This document shows positions 18,673-18,809 of a stretch of DNA of 18,809 nt, piece after piece (positions within the stretch are counted from its first letter, which is position 1; the number at the start of each line of letters is the position of its first letter). The notes beneath the pieces were generated by a model. That model did no database searches. It was given only the letters and a program-made list of their open reading frames with translations, and was not told where the DNA came from. The position numbers were made by a program, and so were the translations under genes. Source of the stretch: Natronohydrobacter sp. (GTDB lineage Bacteria; Pseudomonadota; Alphaproteobacteria; Rhodobacterales; Rhodobacteraceae); the NCBI GenBank assembly GCA_007123015.1, contig SKSL01000197.1, positions 1-18,809 of the forward strand, given 5' to 3'.

Positions 18673-18809
18673 ATGACCCGCACGCGCCTCACCCTCTACG
18701 ACACCACCCTTCGCGACGGCCAGCAGACGCAGGGCGTGCAATTCTCGACGCCGGAAAAGCACCAGATCGCCGCCATGCTCGATGCACTCGGCATCGACTA
18801 TATCGAAGG
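18673..18809 (+). CDS. cimA: Citramalate synthase (partial, N-terminus only)
   Basis: The first 45 codons are visible before the window ends. LTLYDTTLRDGQQTQGVQFSTPEK contains the metal- and substrate-binding residues of the HMGL/LeuA superfamily: D10, and R14-D15-G16. The QTQGVQFSTPEK continuation is that of citramalate synthase rather than 2-isopropylmalate or homocitrate synthase, which have EQSPG-type sequences. The enzyme condenses pyruvate and acetyl-CoA to (R)-citramalate for isoleucine synthesis. No strong Shine-Dalgarno is seen immediately upstream (GACGAGGCCCACCC). The gene is separated from cysS by stem-loops. Confidence 0.85.
   Translation, partial: MTRTRLTLYDTTLRDGQQTQGVQFSTPEKHQIAAMLDALGIDYIE

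Noticed and set aside
1..18809. CRISPR arrays, tRNA or rRNA genes, insertion sequences, phage genes
   Set aside because: No regularly spaced direct repeats, no cloverleaf or rRNA-like stretches and no transposase or integrase motifs were seen on either strand.

Overview
The window looks like chromosomal DNA from an alphaproteobacterium of the Rhodobacterales. The base composition is roughly 60-65% G+C and genes are densely packed with ATGA/GTGA overlaps. The gene families also fit: formate-dehydrogenase-associated DUF3305/DUF3306/DUF6352/DUF6505 proteins, DUF5368 next to a sulfide:quinone oxidoreductase-like flavoprotein, and an ihfB-lapA-trpF block. Species cannot be decided from the sequence alone.

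Layout. (1) 1-4590 is an accessory region for formate dehydrogenase (FDH). A polyferredoxin-like protein, open at the left edge, reads leftward. Facing away from it are five tightly coupled genes: a degenerate biotin/lipoate-ligase-fold protein, DUF6505, DUF6352, DUF3305 and DUF3306. (2) 4717-12810 is the FDH operon: a TorD-like chaperone, a small Tat-signal protein (FdhX type), the molybdopterin catalytic subunit (Cys active site, Tat signal), the four-cluster Fe-S subunit, the cytochrome b subunit, an Mrp/ApbC-type P-loop protein, a 51-residue exported or membrane-anchored peptide, and an exported WD40-cytochrome c fusion. Together this is a periplasm-facing respiratory enzyme feeding formate electrons to quinone, with its maturation factors. 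(3) 12923-14240 is a housekeeping block: ihfB, a LapA-like membrane protein and trpF. (4) 14249-16765 is a redox-responsive module: an NsrR-like Rrf2 Fe-S regulator, divergent from a Tat-exported sulfide:quinone-oxidoreductase-like flavoprotein and a DUF5368 membrane protein. Two FNR-type boxes lie in the shared intergenic region. (5) 16823-18809 holds a terminator, then an apparent cysteine attenuator (a 14-codon leader ORF with four Cys codons and a hairpin overlapping its stop), cysS, stem-loops, and the start of cimA.

Two things stand out. The first is the cysteine-rich leader peptide upstream of cysS. It begins at or within a base or two of a plausible transcription start (leaderless) and has an intrinsic-terminator-like hairpin placed exactly where ribosome stalling at Cys codons would block it. 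The second is cysS itself: from just after the KMSKS loop to its end, the gene drops to about 38-48% G+C with AGA, ATA and TTA codons, unlike its first 880 bases. This suggests the 3' third was replaced by recombination with foreign DNA.

All functional calls rest on reading motifs and remembered family resemblance; no searches were run.
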